The notes under the pieces were generated by a model, which saw only the letters and a list, made by a program, of their open reading frames with translations, had not been told where the DNA came from and searched no databases. The translations under genes and the position numbers were made by a program. From an uncultured Lachnospiraceae bacterium (lineage in GTDB: Bacteria > Bacillota > Clostridia > Lachnospirales > Lachnospiraceae): 43,955 bases of DNA. The DNA lies in NCBI GenBank assembly GCA_910589635.1, contig CAJUTD010000014.1, positions 2,398 through 46,352 of the forward strand, read 5' to 3'. This document shows positions 23,268-31,667 of the stretch, piece after piece. The stretch's first letter is position 1. Each line of letters starts with the position of its first letter.

Positions 23268-24365
23268 TTACCGCTTCTTGCAGGACTCCCTGACAATCAG
23301 TTCCGGCTCAATGAGAACCTTCTTCTCCGCAATCTCTGCGTTGGGATTCTGTATCAGCTCTAACAGCAGCCTTGCCGCCATCTCCCCCAGCTTCTCCTGG
23401 GGATGGGCAATCGTCGTCAGTTTAATCCGGCTGTTCTCTGCAATAAAAGAATTGTCATACCCTGTCACAGAAATCTGCTCGGGCACATTGAGCTGGCACT
23501 CCTCCAGAGCCTTAATTATTTCCACGGCAATCTGGTCGTTGTAACATACGACCGCATCAAAGGGAAATCCTCTGCGAATCATCTCCTGCAAGGATGCAAA
23601 AGGCTTGATCGCGCGGTCCTCCGTATGAAACCAGATAATATTGTCGGGATTGTAGAGAATTTCCGCTTCCTGCAACGCCTGGACATACCCCCTGTGACGC
23701 TCTACACCCTGAGTATCGTCCGCCTTAAATACGCCGAGGATATTGCGGTGTCCCAAAGAAATCAGATAGTTGGTGACAAGGTAGCCGCCTTTACAATCGT
23801 CCATTTTGACCTGCGGCTTGTCTTTCATCTGCTCAAGGCTTGCCTGGATAAACACATAGGGAATCCCAAACTGTTCCAGACGCTCGTAAAGCGAGATGTG
23901 CTTGCAGAAAATTTCACTCTTGCTGGGTTCAATAATCAACCCTTCAATGTCTTTCTGCAAAAGCTCCTCCAAACACCTGGCCTCCGCTTTTCTGGAATTG
24001 CGGGTGTTCTTAAGGAGAATACTGTAGCCCTTCTCTGTCATAACGCTGTCAATCCCCTGGACGACCTTAGGAAAAATATAGTCCGACAGATAAGTTGTCA
24101 CCACAGCAATATTCCGGGAAGTCTTGGTATGGCGTACAAGTTCTGAGCAGAAAGTCCCCTTGCCATGTTCCGCATAAATGTAACCTTCATTTTGCAAAAT
24201 AGCAAGCGCTTTGCGTACGGTATGGCGGCTGATACTGTATCGTTCTGAAAGTTCATTCTCTGAGGGAAGCCTGTCCCCCGCCTGGATATCGCCGTCCAAT
24301 ATCATACGCTTCAAATCTTCCGACAGCGTATAATACTTTAATTTCTGACCTTCGTGCTTCGCCAT
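23268..24365 (-). CDS. araR: AraR-type repressor (GntR DNA-binding plus LacI-like sugar-binding domain)
   Basis: 365 residues from the ATG at 24365; an ATG at 24389 is possible. Residues about 5-75 are a GntR winged helix (DRLPSENELSERYSISRHTVRKAL, then EGYIYAEHGKGTF). Residues about 85-365 are a LacI/periplasmic-binding-fold ligand domain (NIAVVTTYLSDYIFPKVVQGI, KGGYLVTNYLISLGHRNI, VTGYDNSFIAE, AARLLLELI). This fusion is the AraR architecture of Firmicutes. L-arabinose should release it from its operators. It is adjacent to araA with a matching palindrome in front of both genes, so autoregulation is likely. Confidence 0.93.
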   Translation of the reverse strand: MAKHEGQKLKYYTLSEDLKRMILDGDIQAGDRLPSENELSERYSISRHTVRKALAILQNEGYIYAEHGKGTFCSELVRHTKTSRNIAVVTTYLSDYIFPKVVQGIDSVMTEKGYSILLKNTRNSRKAEARCLEELLQKDIEGLIIEPSKSEIFCKHISLYERLEQFGIPYVFIQASLEQMKDKPQVKMDDCKGGYLVTNYLISLGHRNILGVFKADDTQGVERHRGYVQALQEAEILYNPDNIIWFHTEDRAIKPFASLQEMIRRGFPFDAVVCYNDQIAVEIIKALEECQLNVPEQISVTGYDNSFIAENSRIKLTTIAHPQEKLGEMAARLLLELIQNPNAEIAEKKVLIEPELIVRESCKKR

Positions 24366-24417
24366 CTTCCCAAATATCCTTTCCCACATTGATGCTGCTA
24401 TCTTATTCTATTTTACA

Positions 24418-24441
24418 ACTTGTATAGATGTAAATACAAGT
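24418..24441. promoter_or_regulatory. AraR operator candidate upstream of araR
   Basis: ACTTGTAT, 8 bases, ATACAAGT: perfect 8-bp inverted arms, 53 bases before the araR start. Shared arms and spacing with 23205-23228 support recognition by one protein. Confidence 0.78.
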
Positions 24442-24587
24442 AATTTTTGCAAACATCAAAAAGATATACAAATACGATAATTTTAGTCAAAAATTTTGTA
24501 TTTTTTTTCTATTTTTTGTGCATTTTGTTCATCCTAACAGACATGGACGCCATAGAATATTTTTTGACTTTCATATATATCAGCATT

Positions 24588-25817
24588 TCAAAACTCCCGC
24601 ACCAGCAGATCGCTCTTTTCCAAAAACTCTTCCACGGTATGAAAACCCAAGCGTTCCAATAATTCCAACACAAACGGATTTTCCAAAGGCGTCCGATACT
24701 CTGCCCTTTTGCCGTAGGCATTTACATTCTCCCTTCCCTCTTCCATGGGAATAATGCGTTTGGGACCGCCCACACAGCCCCCTTTACAGCCCATACCCTC
24801 AAAAAAATTGGCGTTTATCTCGCCCTTTTGCAGCCGTTCAACCATTTCACGGCACGCAGGCACGCCATCTGCCCGCTCCGCTTTCACCTCTATCTTACGG
24901 CCTGGATTTAACTGCTTTACGGTTTCTCTCACCGCCTCGCTGACGCCCCCGGTTCTCGCATAGATGCGCCCGGCGCGCGAGGAATGCTCCTTCTCATCTT
25001 CCCCCAATTCTTCCGGGTGAATATCCGCCGCCTCAAACATGTCCTGCACTTCCTGAAACGTCAGCACATAATCTACTGCATCTGCAATGTCCGGCTCCCG
25101 CGCCTCCGCTTTTTTCGCCATGCAAGGACCTATAAACACGGTCATAGCGTCAGAATGCAATTGCTTAACCACGCGCCCTGCCGCCACCATCGGAGATACG
25201 GCTCCCGGTACATGGGGAAGCAATTCGTGGTAGACTTTGCGTATCATGGCTATCCATACCGGGCAGCAACAGCTCGTCAACTGATAGTCTTGTTCATTCT
25301 GAATATTGGCGTCAAACTCCAACGCCTCTTTTAACGTGAGGATATCTGTAAAAACAGCCACTTCCACCATACCTTTAAATCCCATGGCTTTAAAGGCCGC
25401 GCGCAGCCTGCCTACAGTAACCTTCTCGCCAAACTGGCCGAGAAACGCCGGCGCAATCAGCGCATAAACCTCCCGTTCTTCCTTGCGGATTGCCGTGAGC
25501 ACCGGCACAATATCTTTATTCGCTGCCAGCCGTTCCAATCTGCACGCATCTACACAGGCGCCGCAGCCAATGCATTTATCCGGATTAATGACGGTCTTGC
25601 CATTTTCATCACGCTCAAAGGCGTCGAAAATACAACTGTTTTCACAGGCGCGCTCATAGGCGCACTGCTCACAGCTCTCGGCAAAAATAATTGGCGCATG
25701 TTTCTTGGGATTCAGCAGGCAGTCCATATGATAAGGGTCGTATTCTTCTTCCAAAATACGACCCTTTCCCGACTCCTGTTTTAAGATATCAAGATATAAT
25801 TGATGGAATGTTTTCAT
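24588..25817 (-). CDS. [FeFe]-hydrogenase-like protein with H-cluster motifs
   Basis: 409 residues from the ATG at 25817, preceded by TGAGGT. The N-terminal part has an irregular cysteine set (CEQCAYERACENSC) and a classical 4Fe-4S motif CIGCGACVDAC. The H-cluster domain carries the three signatures: L1 LTSCCCPVW, L2 IGPCMAKKAEA and L3 EGMGCKGGCVGG. All four cluster cysteines are present; L1 has an extra Cys and L3 ends GGPKR rather than GGGQP. This points to a monomeric clade outside the classic group A enzymes. It may evolve or sense hydrogen. Maturation genes are not in the window. Confidence 0.88.
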   Translation of the reverse strand: MKTFHQLYLDILKQESGKGRILEEEYDPYHMDCLLNPKKHAPIIFAESCEQCAYERACENSCIFDAFERDENGKTVINPDKCIGCGACVDACRLERLAANKDIVPVLTAIRKEEREVYALIAPAFLGQFGEKVTVGRLRAAFKAMGFKGMVEVAVFTDILTLKEALEFDANIQNEQDYQLTSCCCPVWIAMIRKVYHELLPHVPGAVSPMVAAGRVVKQLHSDAMTVFIGPCMAKKAEAREPDIADAVDYVLTFQEVQDMFEAADIHPEELGEDEKEHSSRAGRIYARTGGVSEAVRETVKQLNPGRKIEVKAERADGVPACREMVERLQKGEINANFFEGMGCKGGCVGGPKRIIPMEEGRENVNAYGKRAEYRTPLENPFVLELLERLGFHTVEEFLEKSDLLVREF

Positions 25818-25935
25818 CAGATAGAACCTCATTTCTTTTTGTATTAGTATAGCCAAAAACAGGGGTTCTAAACATTCGTTTTTCTTCGTTTACCACTAAT
25901 GGGAGTATACCATAAAATACGCGAAAATTCAAGAC

Positions 25936-25964
25936 TTGTAAACCTGCTTCCTATGGTCTATACT
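25936..25964 (+). promoter_or_regulatory. promoter of the DUF6323/DUF6179-like pair
   Basis: TTGTAA (25936-25941) and TATACT (25959-25964) are 17 bases apart, 42 bases before the ATG at 26006. Confidence 0.65.
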
Positions 25965-26005
25965 CTTTCTTCCAAGGGTTATCAATACGAATGGAGGTAC
26001 GGATT

Positions 26006-26542
26006 ATGGAAGAAAAAAACTGGCTCGCACTGATGGCAACGCAGACACAAATCACACAAGTCTTAGAGACAAACCAGTACACCGAAAAGTATGGACTCAC
26101 TTTGAGCGCTGAGGACGCCGGCATTCTGGCAAAAGAACGGGTAAATACCTTAAAACAGGAACAGCGTATTGAATTTGGTCCGGGCATCCTGCCAAAAATC
26201 ATTTATACATTCTGTGATTCCGTTTATATTGTGCAGGACAACTACCGCGACTCCCTGCTCCGCCTCCAGGACATTTTTTTCCTGTACAAAAATGAAATGA
26301 GGGATGAAATTACAGACGACGAACTTTTAGAATTTATGAAAGAACAGTTTGAAAATGTCTGCTATGGAGATTTCGACTATCTGGAAGGAACCTGCCTGGA
26401 GATTTTCGCCGAGGCTGTTCGTGCCGGATACTCCGGTTACATCAGTTCACAGGGGCGTGGAGAATTTGAACAATTTGACATCGTCACACGTTGGGACCGG
26501 GAATTGTATATGGAAACATTGAGAGATTTGGCTTGGAGGTGA
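26006..26542 (+). CDS. DUF6323-like protein of unknown function
   Basis: 178 residues from the ATG at 26006, with GGAGG at 25993-25997. Mostly helical and acidic; landmarks are MATQTQITQVLETNQYTEKYGLTLS (residues about 10-33), FGPGILPKIIYTFCDS and FMKEQFENVCYGDFDYLEG. No signal peptide or membrane segment. I recall this as the smaller member of a conserved Clostridia pair. Its stop is inside the binding site of the next gene, so the two are surely coupled and probably act together. Confidence 0.68.
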   Translation: MEEKNWLALMATQTQITQVLETNQYTEKYGLTLSAEDAGILAKERVNTLKQEQRIEFGPGILPKIIYTFCDSVYIVQDNYRDSLLRLQDIFFLYKNEMRDEITDDELLEFMKEQFENVCYGDFDYLEGTCLEIFAEAVRAGYSGYISSQGRGEFEQFDIVTRWDRELYMETLRDLAWR

Positions 26543-26548
26543 TTGTTT

Positions 26549-27373
26549 ATGGAAAATTTTGGTTATTCCTCAGAAGAACTCATATCAATTGTCGCAGAAC
26601 TTGCGCCAAAGTATGCCGGCTGCGAACACTCATCTATCACCTACGAAAAGGCGCAGATGTTGATGGAGGGCGTTCTGTACAGTATCCGTGAATGCATGGA
26701 AAGCGGCCGCCATGGACTTCTGGCTAAAGAGCTTCCTGCAAAGGAGGCTTACGCATTGGGACAGGAAATTATCATTCAAAAAGTACAGAACTTGCAAAAG
26801 CTCGCCAGCCGACTGATATTTGAGTTTCAAGATTACGAACTTGAATGTCTCAAAGACGTAGTTACGAAAGGCTTTCCCGCATTTCTGGCAAACTACGATT
26901 GCAAATATGCACCTCAGGAAACGCTGTTGACACTGGACTATCCCATTCTCAAAGATATTAACGCCCTATCCGGCATTGACGCCGTCTTAACATATGCCCA
27001 ATGCCTTGCATTGGAGCAAAAATTCCTTGCTAATTTCGGCAATTTGTATGTCACCGAAATACTCAGCGCATACCACACGGATTATGAACTGCTTATGGAG
27101 AATATCTGCCATATCGTACTCACTAATCTAATGGGACATATTATCGTGGATAAACCGCTGTCCCACAATGGCTTCCATACAAAAGATTTTGAACATGCCG
27201 CAGAAATCCTATCCGGTAAATCCGCGGAAGAGACGGAACAGTATATTAAAAATCTTCTTGGCCTTTTAATGGAACACTATTTCGATAACGATACACTGCT
27301 GGAGAATTACTTGCGTTGTGATGTTCCTAACATTGCCGCAAGAATCCGCCTTACCTCTGATGTTTTCATGTAA
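26549..27373 (+). CDS. DUF6179-like protein of unknown function, partner of the preceding gene
   Basis: 274 residues from the ATG at 26549, preceded by GGAGGTGA (26535-26542), which includes the stop of the upstream gene. All-helical and soluble; landmarks are ELAPKYAGCEHSSITYEKAQMLMEGVLYSI, FPAFLANYDCKYAPQETLLTLDYP and the C-terminal AEETEQYIKNLLGLLMEHYF. It looks like a protein-interaction or scaffold fold rather than an enzyme; no catalytic motif is evident. Name recalled by pairing and pattern. Confidence 0.65.
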   Translation: MENFGYSSEELISIVAELAPKYAGCEHSSITYEKAQMLMEGVLYSIRECMESGRHGLLAKELPAKEAYALGQEIIIQKVQNLQKLASRLIFEFQDYELECLKDVVTKGFPAFLANYDCKYAPQETLLTLDYPILKDINALSGIDAVLTYAQCLALEQKFLANFGNLYVTEILSAYHTDYELLMENICHIVLTNLMGHIIVDKPLSHNGFHTKDFEHAAEILSGKSAEETEQYIKNLLGLLMEHYFDNDTLLENYLRCDVPNIAARIRLTSDVFM

Positions 27374-27421
27374 AGAATGAATATGATTTCTCTTATGATA
27401 CTGCTACCACTCTTAAATTCT

Positions 27422-27862
27422 TTAAATATTAATCCATTGGATAAATGCCGTCTTATCTGTACTATTATAGCCTGCATTTCTGTAGAAATCCAATGTCTCT
27501 TTTTTGCTGCTTCCTGTGAGCAGCATCATTTTATAGCAGTTACATCGTTTTGCTATCTGGCTTGCATATTCCAGGCATTCTGATGCTAAGCCACGCCCTC
27601 TGAAATCTGCATGGGTGACAACATTTTCTAAAAAAGCATATGGACGTATATTTCTCGTCAAATTTGGAATAATAATACATACACACGAAGAAACAATACT
27701 TCCAGCAACCTCATTTACAATCAAATGATGATTTTCATCTTCTAAGATTTGTTTCCATGTATTTGACAAACAATCCGATGGTTCGGGAATAGATTCTTCA
27801 TGTAGATACAAATACAGTTTTAATATTTCTTGTAAATCTTCTTTTCTGGCTTCTCGTACCAT
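27422..27862 (-). CDS. GNAT-family N-acetyltransferase
   Basis: 146 residues from the ATG at 27862, preceded by GGAGGG at 8 bases. A single GNAT domain: IREA-like start MVREARKEDLQEI, the central FLENVVTHADFRGRGLASECLEYA with the RGRGLA acetyl-CoA turn, and KKETLDFYRNAGY near the end. Substrate unknown. It lies directly after a Phd-like antitoxin remnant, but its sequence resembles ordinary GNAT enzymes rather than tRNA-acetylating toxins. Confidence 0.88.
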   Translation of the reverse strand: MVREARKEDLQEILKLYLYLHEESIPEPSDCLSNTWKQILEDENHHLIVNEVAGSIVSSCVCIIIPNLTRNIRPYAFLENVVTHADFRGRGLASECLEYASQIAKRCNCYKMMLLTGSSKKETLDFYRNAGYNSTDKTAFIQWINI

Positions 27863-27885
27863 TCTTATTACCCTCCGCATTCCAT

Positions 27886-27993
27886 TCAAATTTTGGGAAC
27901 TGATAAATGGCGCAAGGTTTTTTCATAATCCTCAATGCCCATAATAACCATATCTTCATAGCCGTTTTTCAATATAAATAGGTTTGTCTGACC
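27886..27993 (-). pseudogene. remnant of a Phd/YefM-type antitoxin
   Basis: The last 35 codons before the stop at 27886-27888 read GQTNLFILKNGYEDMVIMG and then IEDYEKTLRHLSVPKI, which matches the C-terminal half of the Phd domain (typically GQPVFLTKNG ... VVMSIEKYE). No in-frame start or N-terminal half precedes it. No toxin gene remains beside it. The region 28000-28508 otherwise contains broken reading frames only. Confidence 0.6.
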
Positions 27994-28508
27994 TGTAGTG
28001 ATATGATACTCTCTATCATCTCACGATACTTTGCCAGCACTTACCACTTATTAAGCATTTTCTGATGTTCTTTTGTAAATTCGTTACCCGGCTTTGATAT
28101 ATGGCTCTCTCCACCGCTCAAATCAGCACATACAAGCCTAAATAAATATTCATTGAACTTATTTTCATTGTGTCCGCTATGACTTTTATTTTGGCTTCTC
28201 TTCTTTGGGAACACAAAATTCTATTCTGTCATTGTGTAAATCTCAATGATTGTTTTTATATGTTGTCCTTGTCATAAAACCTCCCCTTTTCGCTTTATTA
28301 TTCTGAAAACCATTGTATTTACTGGATTTTCAGCATCTTAATACTGTCTTCCGTAAGACACAACACAGCAAAGCTACACAATTAGTGTTGTAATGGTGTT
28401 GTAGTAGCGCTACGTGGCAAAATTTTTGACATTTTATAGAAACTTTTGAACACTTAGAAAATAAAGAAAACTCAAGAACATATGTCTTGTCACACAAAGT
28501 TTATATCA

Positions 28509-28903
28509 TTATCTCACATCCTCTATAAACTTTTTATACCAAATCGGAATGTTATGTGAAAGTCTTGCTAAATGACCGTTTTTATAAATTGCAAACCTGC
28601 GAAACTCTATTGTGTTGTCATAAAATACCCCCTTTTCTTAGCCTTATCAATATTATTTAAAATAGATTTCCCACATAATGTAGTTTCTTGATTGAAAGTT
28701 ATTTCTTCATCAAAATATTGAGAGAGTTTCCTTACTGCAATTTTCCCTGCTGCCACAACATCGCCCATGTTCCTCCAGTCCCCAATTTCTCTTAATATTT
28801 CGTCTGTATTTACCCTTGGCATATCCCGTAAACTCTGTAAAGACTGATATAACGTTGATTTTCCCGCTCCGTTGACACCTGCTATCAGTACATATTTTTT
28901 CAC
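28509..28903 (-). pseudogene. zeta-toxin-like kinase with internal deletion
   Basis: The GTG at 28903 overlaps the preceding stop. The frame reads LIAGVNGAGKSTLYQSL, a Walker A, and TFNQETTLCGKSILNNIDKAKKRGYF, the start of a zeta/PezT toxin, but stops after 98 codons. Just downstream another frame reads FYDNTIEFRRFAIYKNGHL and then ARLSHNIPIWYKKFIEDVR, ending at 28509: this is the zeta C-terminus. About 60-70 residues between the two parts, which include nucleotide- and substrate-binding residues, are gone. Probably inactive. Confidence 0.75.
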
Positions 28904-29082
28904 TAGAAAAGTTTCCTTTCTATTACCTGACGCTGTTTCTTTTGCAACAGGAAATCACCCACCATTTCATAAAAACTTCTTTGCTCCTCTGTTTCTGCCT
29001 CTAAAACAAGCTGTAAGGTATCTTCTGGCTGCAGATTTTTTATATCTTCGTAGATTTTTTCATATTTCTTTACATCACACAT
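28903..29082 (-). CDS. 59-residue epsilon-like antitoxin candidate
   Basis: The ATG at 29082 has GAGGTGG 5 bases upstream. The product is a charged, helical small protein (KKYEKIYEDIKNLQPEDTLQ ... EQRSFYEMVGDFLLQKKQRQ). Its TAG stop shares a base with the GTG of the zeta-like gene, the tight coupling expected of an antitoxin-toxin pair. It is intact although the toxin is deleted. Sequence alone does not prove the antitoxin role. Confidence 0.65.
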   Translation of the reverse strand: MCDVKKYEKIYEDIKNLQPEDTLQLVLEAETEEQRSFYEMVGDFLLQKKQRQVIERKLF

Positions 29083-29149
29083 ACAACCACCTCATATAAA
29101 TTATTCTTTGATACCATTATAACCCAAACTTCACTAAATGTTAAGAAAA

Positions 29150-29176
29150 AACTCCACAGGTAAAATCTGTGGAGTT
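29150..29176 (-). terminator. Rho-independent terminator after rpsI
   Basis: AACTCCACAG and CTGTGGAGTT form a perfect 10-bp stem; on the minus strand it is followed by TTTTCTTAA. It lies 22 bases past the rpsI stop. Confidence 0.9.
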
Positions 29177-29197
29177 CCGTATTGCATATTTGTTTGT

Positions 29198-29590
29198 CTA
29201 ACGCTTGCTGAACTGCGGAGCACGACGAGCCGCTTTGAGGCCGTACTTCTTTCTCTCCTTCATTCTCGGGTCACGAGTCAGGAAGCCTGCAACCTTCAAT
29301 GTCGGCCTGTAGTCCGGGTCTGCCTGTAACAATGCCCTCGCAATACCATGACGGATTGCTCCTGCCTGGCCGGTAAACCCGCCGCCGCGGACATTTACCA
29401 ATATGTCAAATTTATCAACAGTATCTGTTGCCGCCAAAGGCTGGCGAACGATAACTTTTAATGTCTCTAATCCTAAATAGTCGTCAATATCTCTTTTATT
29501 GATTGTAATCTTGCCTGTTCCCGGCATCAGATATACTCTGGCAACTGATTTTTTTCTTCTTCCTGTTCCATAATATCTTGCATTAGCCAT
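29198..29590 (-). CDS. rpsI: 30S ribosomal protein S9
   Basis: 130 residues, the bacterial S9 length. Landmarks are RYYGTGRRKKSVARVYLMPGTGKI, NVRGGGFTGQAGAIRHGIARALL and the C-terminal GFLTRDPRMKERKKYGLKAARRAPQFSKR region, whose basic tail ending SKR reaches the P-site tRNA. It follows rplM by 17 bases in the universal rplM-rpsI order and ends at the terminator. Confidence 0.98.
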   Translation of the reverse strand: MANARYYGTGRRKKSVARVYLMPGTGKITINKRDIDDYLGLETLKVIVRQPLAATDTVDKFDILVNVRGGGFTGQAGAIRHGIARALLQADPDYRPTLKVAGFLTRDPRMKERKKYGLKAARRAPQFSKR

Positions 29591-29607
29591 CTTTTTCTAC
29601 CTCCTGA

Positions 29608-30036
29608 TTAAAATGTTAAAACTTCTGGTTTCTGAGCTTCGTGTTTGTGTTCCGGTCCTGCATATACAAACAATTTCTTGTACATCTGTCTTCCCAAAGG
29701 CCCTTTGGGGAGCATTCCCTTAACAGCAAGCTCTACAACTCTTTCCGGTTTTTTTGCTAACATCTCTTTTAATGTAGTCTCTTTCATTCCACCTACATAT
29801 CCGGAGTGATGGTAATAAATCTTCTGGCTCAGTTTTTTGCCGGTTACTTTCACCTTAGCAGCATTGACAACGATTACATAATCGCCCATGTCCAAATGAG
29901 GCGTAAAGATAGGCTTGTTCTTTCCTCTCAACACCTTGGCAATCTCAGATGCCAAACGGCCTAACGTCTTTCCTTCAGCATCAACTACATACCATTTTCT
30001 CTCGATTGTCGCCGGGTTGGCTATAAAAGTTTTCAT
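29608..30036 (-). CDS. rplM: 50S ribosomal protein L13
   Basis: 142 residues. Landmarks are WYVVDAEGKTLGRLASEIAKVLRGK, HLDMGDYVIVVNAAKVKVTGKK, YYHHSGYVGGMKE and GMLPKGPLGRQMYKKLFVYAG. An early-assembly protein of the large subunit. AAGGAGGT precedes the ATG. A promoter at 30206-30234 and a leader of about 160 bases precede it, so this pair has its own transcription start apart from truA and the lipoprotein gene. Confidence 0.98.
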   Translation of the reverse strand: MKTFIANPATIERKWYVVDAEGKTLGRLASEIAKVLRGKNKPIFTPHLDMGDYVIVVNAAKVKVTGKKLSQKIYYHHSGYVGGMKETTLKEMLAKKPERVVELAVKGMLPKGPLGRQMYKKLFVYAGPEHKHEAQKPEVLTF

Positions 30037-30205
30037 TGAATGTTACCTCCTTGAATTTTACGATGTTACTCTGATATCCACATGCCGTCCCATAAAACCA
30101 GATTCCATACGTTCTATCATTTTCACACCATTTACATTTTTCCTTATACCTCAAAGCAAAAACGCTTCGCGGGGCTGGCTTGTTCCTCACTCGCCATACT
30201 TTTAC

Positions 30206-30234
30206 ATTCTATTATAGTTTCATGGATATGTCAA
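30206..30234 (-). promoter_or_regulatory. promoter of rplM-rpsI with ~160-base leader
   Basis: On the minus strand TTGACA (30229-30234), 17 bases, TAGAAT (30206-30211). The leader (30037-30200) holds a possible stem around GCGAAGCGTTTTTGCTTTG, which might be an autoregulatory r-protein site; I cannot match it to a described L13 leader. Confidence 0.75.
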
Positions 30235-30290
30235 CTTTTATTTTTAGCTCAGCGGCGTAACAGTTCAGCCATCGCATTATTATGGGCGAA

Positions 30291-31667
30291 TCAGCTCACA
30301 TACCGGCAATAACTTCCAACGCTGATTCCTGTTACCACCCCATTTTCACAATTAAGCCAGACTGCATAATTCCCCCATCCGTCGCCGGTGACATAAGATC
30401 CGCCTTCGTCTGCATGAAATCCATACTTCTCCAAGCTAGAGACTGCCTCTTGCTCTTCCATTCCCGGATACACGCCAAACATCGTCAGCCCCTCCACCTT
30501 TTCATTTTGATAGGTAAACGAGCCCCCATCTTCATAGTAGAAAGAAAATACCTCTTTCCCATCGCGGACGCCTCTGTGTTCCAGTTCATCGCTTTCCGAC
30601 ACTTCGAGGGAGCATTTTGACACAAGCATTCTCTCTACCTCTTCTATATCGGAATCATTTTCCATAAAATATAATCCTATTTCGTCTTCACCCGGTACAG
30701 ACTCTAAATTCTGTTTCCTCACCAGCGTCAGGTAATCCTTCGTATACACTGAAAAATTATCGACCTCCATATTCTGATACGGAACTTCGACAGGCTGTGC
30801 ATTTCCCACATAAGAACCCAGCCATTGTTCATATTCGCTTTTATTCACCGGCGTCTCGTTGGTCTGCCCTCCCGGCTGGTAAATATAATACAAAATGCCA
30901 TCCTGGTCGGTGTCAAGTTCATCCGGGAAACTATTTCCTTCGTAATCCTGCTCCCGGTAACTTTTCTCCCAGGTATCCACGCTGCCAACTTCCTGATAAG
31001 CGTCGCTTTGCGCATCATACCGGTATAAAGTAAACGGCCACAAACTCTCCCCCAGCCCCTGGTTGTGGGACCATTCTGCCTTTGCAGTTCCATTATCGTA
31101 GTACGTCAATGATGGAAATTCCACTAATTGCTGATTCAATTCGCCGCTCTGCGAATTATAATCATACACGGATTCAAACATGCCAGCCATAGAAGCATTT
31201 GAAATCGAAACAAGCAGCTCTTCCCTGCCGTCGCCATCAATATCCAAAACAGCATACTTGTTGTCGCTCATATTTCCTAAGTCGGTTTCCACCTGCTCTT
31301 CTTCTGAAATATATCCCGTAAAATACAGTCTGCTCAAAAGCTCTGCATAATAATATCTTGTCTTCGCTTTGGCAAATTCCTCCGCTGCTTCCTGTGCAGA
31401 TTCCTCCTCTTTCTCCTGCTCAGCTTCCTCTTCTTCCGGCTCTGTTTTCTCCTCCTGCACGTCCTCTTCTTCTGGCTGTGCATCCGTCTGAGAACTATCT
31501 TCCTTGGGCGTGCCCTCTTCTTCTGTAACCTTTTCAGGTTCCGCTGCTTCCTCCTGCTTCACTGTCGTATCGGCTTCCTGGTTCTCCTTGCCCGAACATC
31601 CGCCCGTGAATAACATGCCTGCCACCAACAAAATTCCAAGACTCTTTGCTAATAATTTATTTTTCAT
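30291..31667 (-). CDS. lipoprotein with acidic linker, unknown function
   Basis: 458 residues. A type II signal peptide with lipobox FTGGCSG (Cys about 25) anchors it outside the membrane. Residues about 28-110 are a Glu-rich, Pro-containing linker. Next comes a domain with an FG-GAP/EF-hand-like loop (LDIDGDGREELLVSIS), and a C-terminal part (about 330-458) with repeats of aromatic and acidic residues ending GDGWGNYAVWLNCENGVVTGISVG. The family is not recognised; calcium binding at the DIDGDG loop is plausible. Its ATG overlaps the truA stop (ATGA) and its binding site lies in truA coding sequence. Confidence 0.8.
   Translation of the reverse strand: MKNKLLAKSLGILLVAGMLFTGGCSGKENQEADTTVKQEEAAEPEKVTEEEGTPKEDSSQTDAQPEEEDVQEEKTEPEEEEAEQEKEEESAQEAAEEFAKAKTRYYYAELLSRLYFTGYISEEEQVETDLGNMSDNKYAVLDIDGDGREELLVSISNASMAGMFESVYDYNSQSGELNQQLVEFPSLTYYDNGTAKAEWSHNQGLGESLWPFTLYRYDAQSDAYQEVGSVDTWEKSYREQDYEGNSFPDELDTDQDGILYYIYQPGGQTNETPVNKSEYEQWLGSYVGNAQPVEVPYQNMEVDNFSVYTKDYLTLVRKQNLESVPGEDEIGLYFMENDSDIEEVERMLVSKCSLEVSESDELEHRGVRDGKEVFSFYYEDGGSFTYQNEKVEGLTMFGVYPGMEEQEAVSSLEKYGFHADEGGSYVTGDGWGNYAVWLNCENGVVTGISVGSYCRYVS

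Noticed and set aside
27422..27993. Phd remnant plus GNAT gene as an active toxin-antitoxin pair
   Set aside because: The antitoxin lacks its N-terminal half, the GNAT protein has its own binding site and resembles ordinary acetyltransferases, and GNAT toxins normally pair with ribbon-helix-helix antitoxins.
28000..28508. Hidden gene in the long spacer before the zeta remnant
   Set aside because: Both strands show frequent stops; short readable stretches could be decayed coding sequence but no family or intact start was found.
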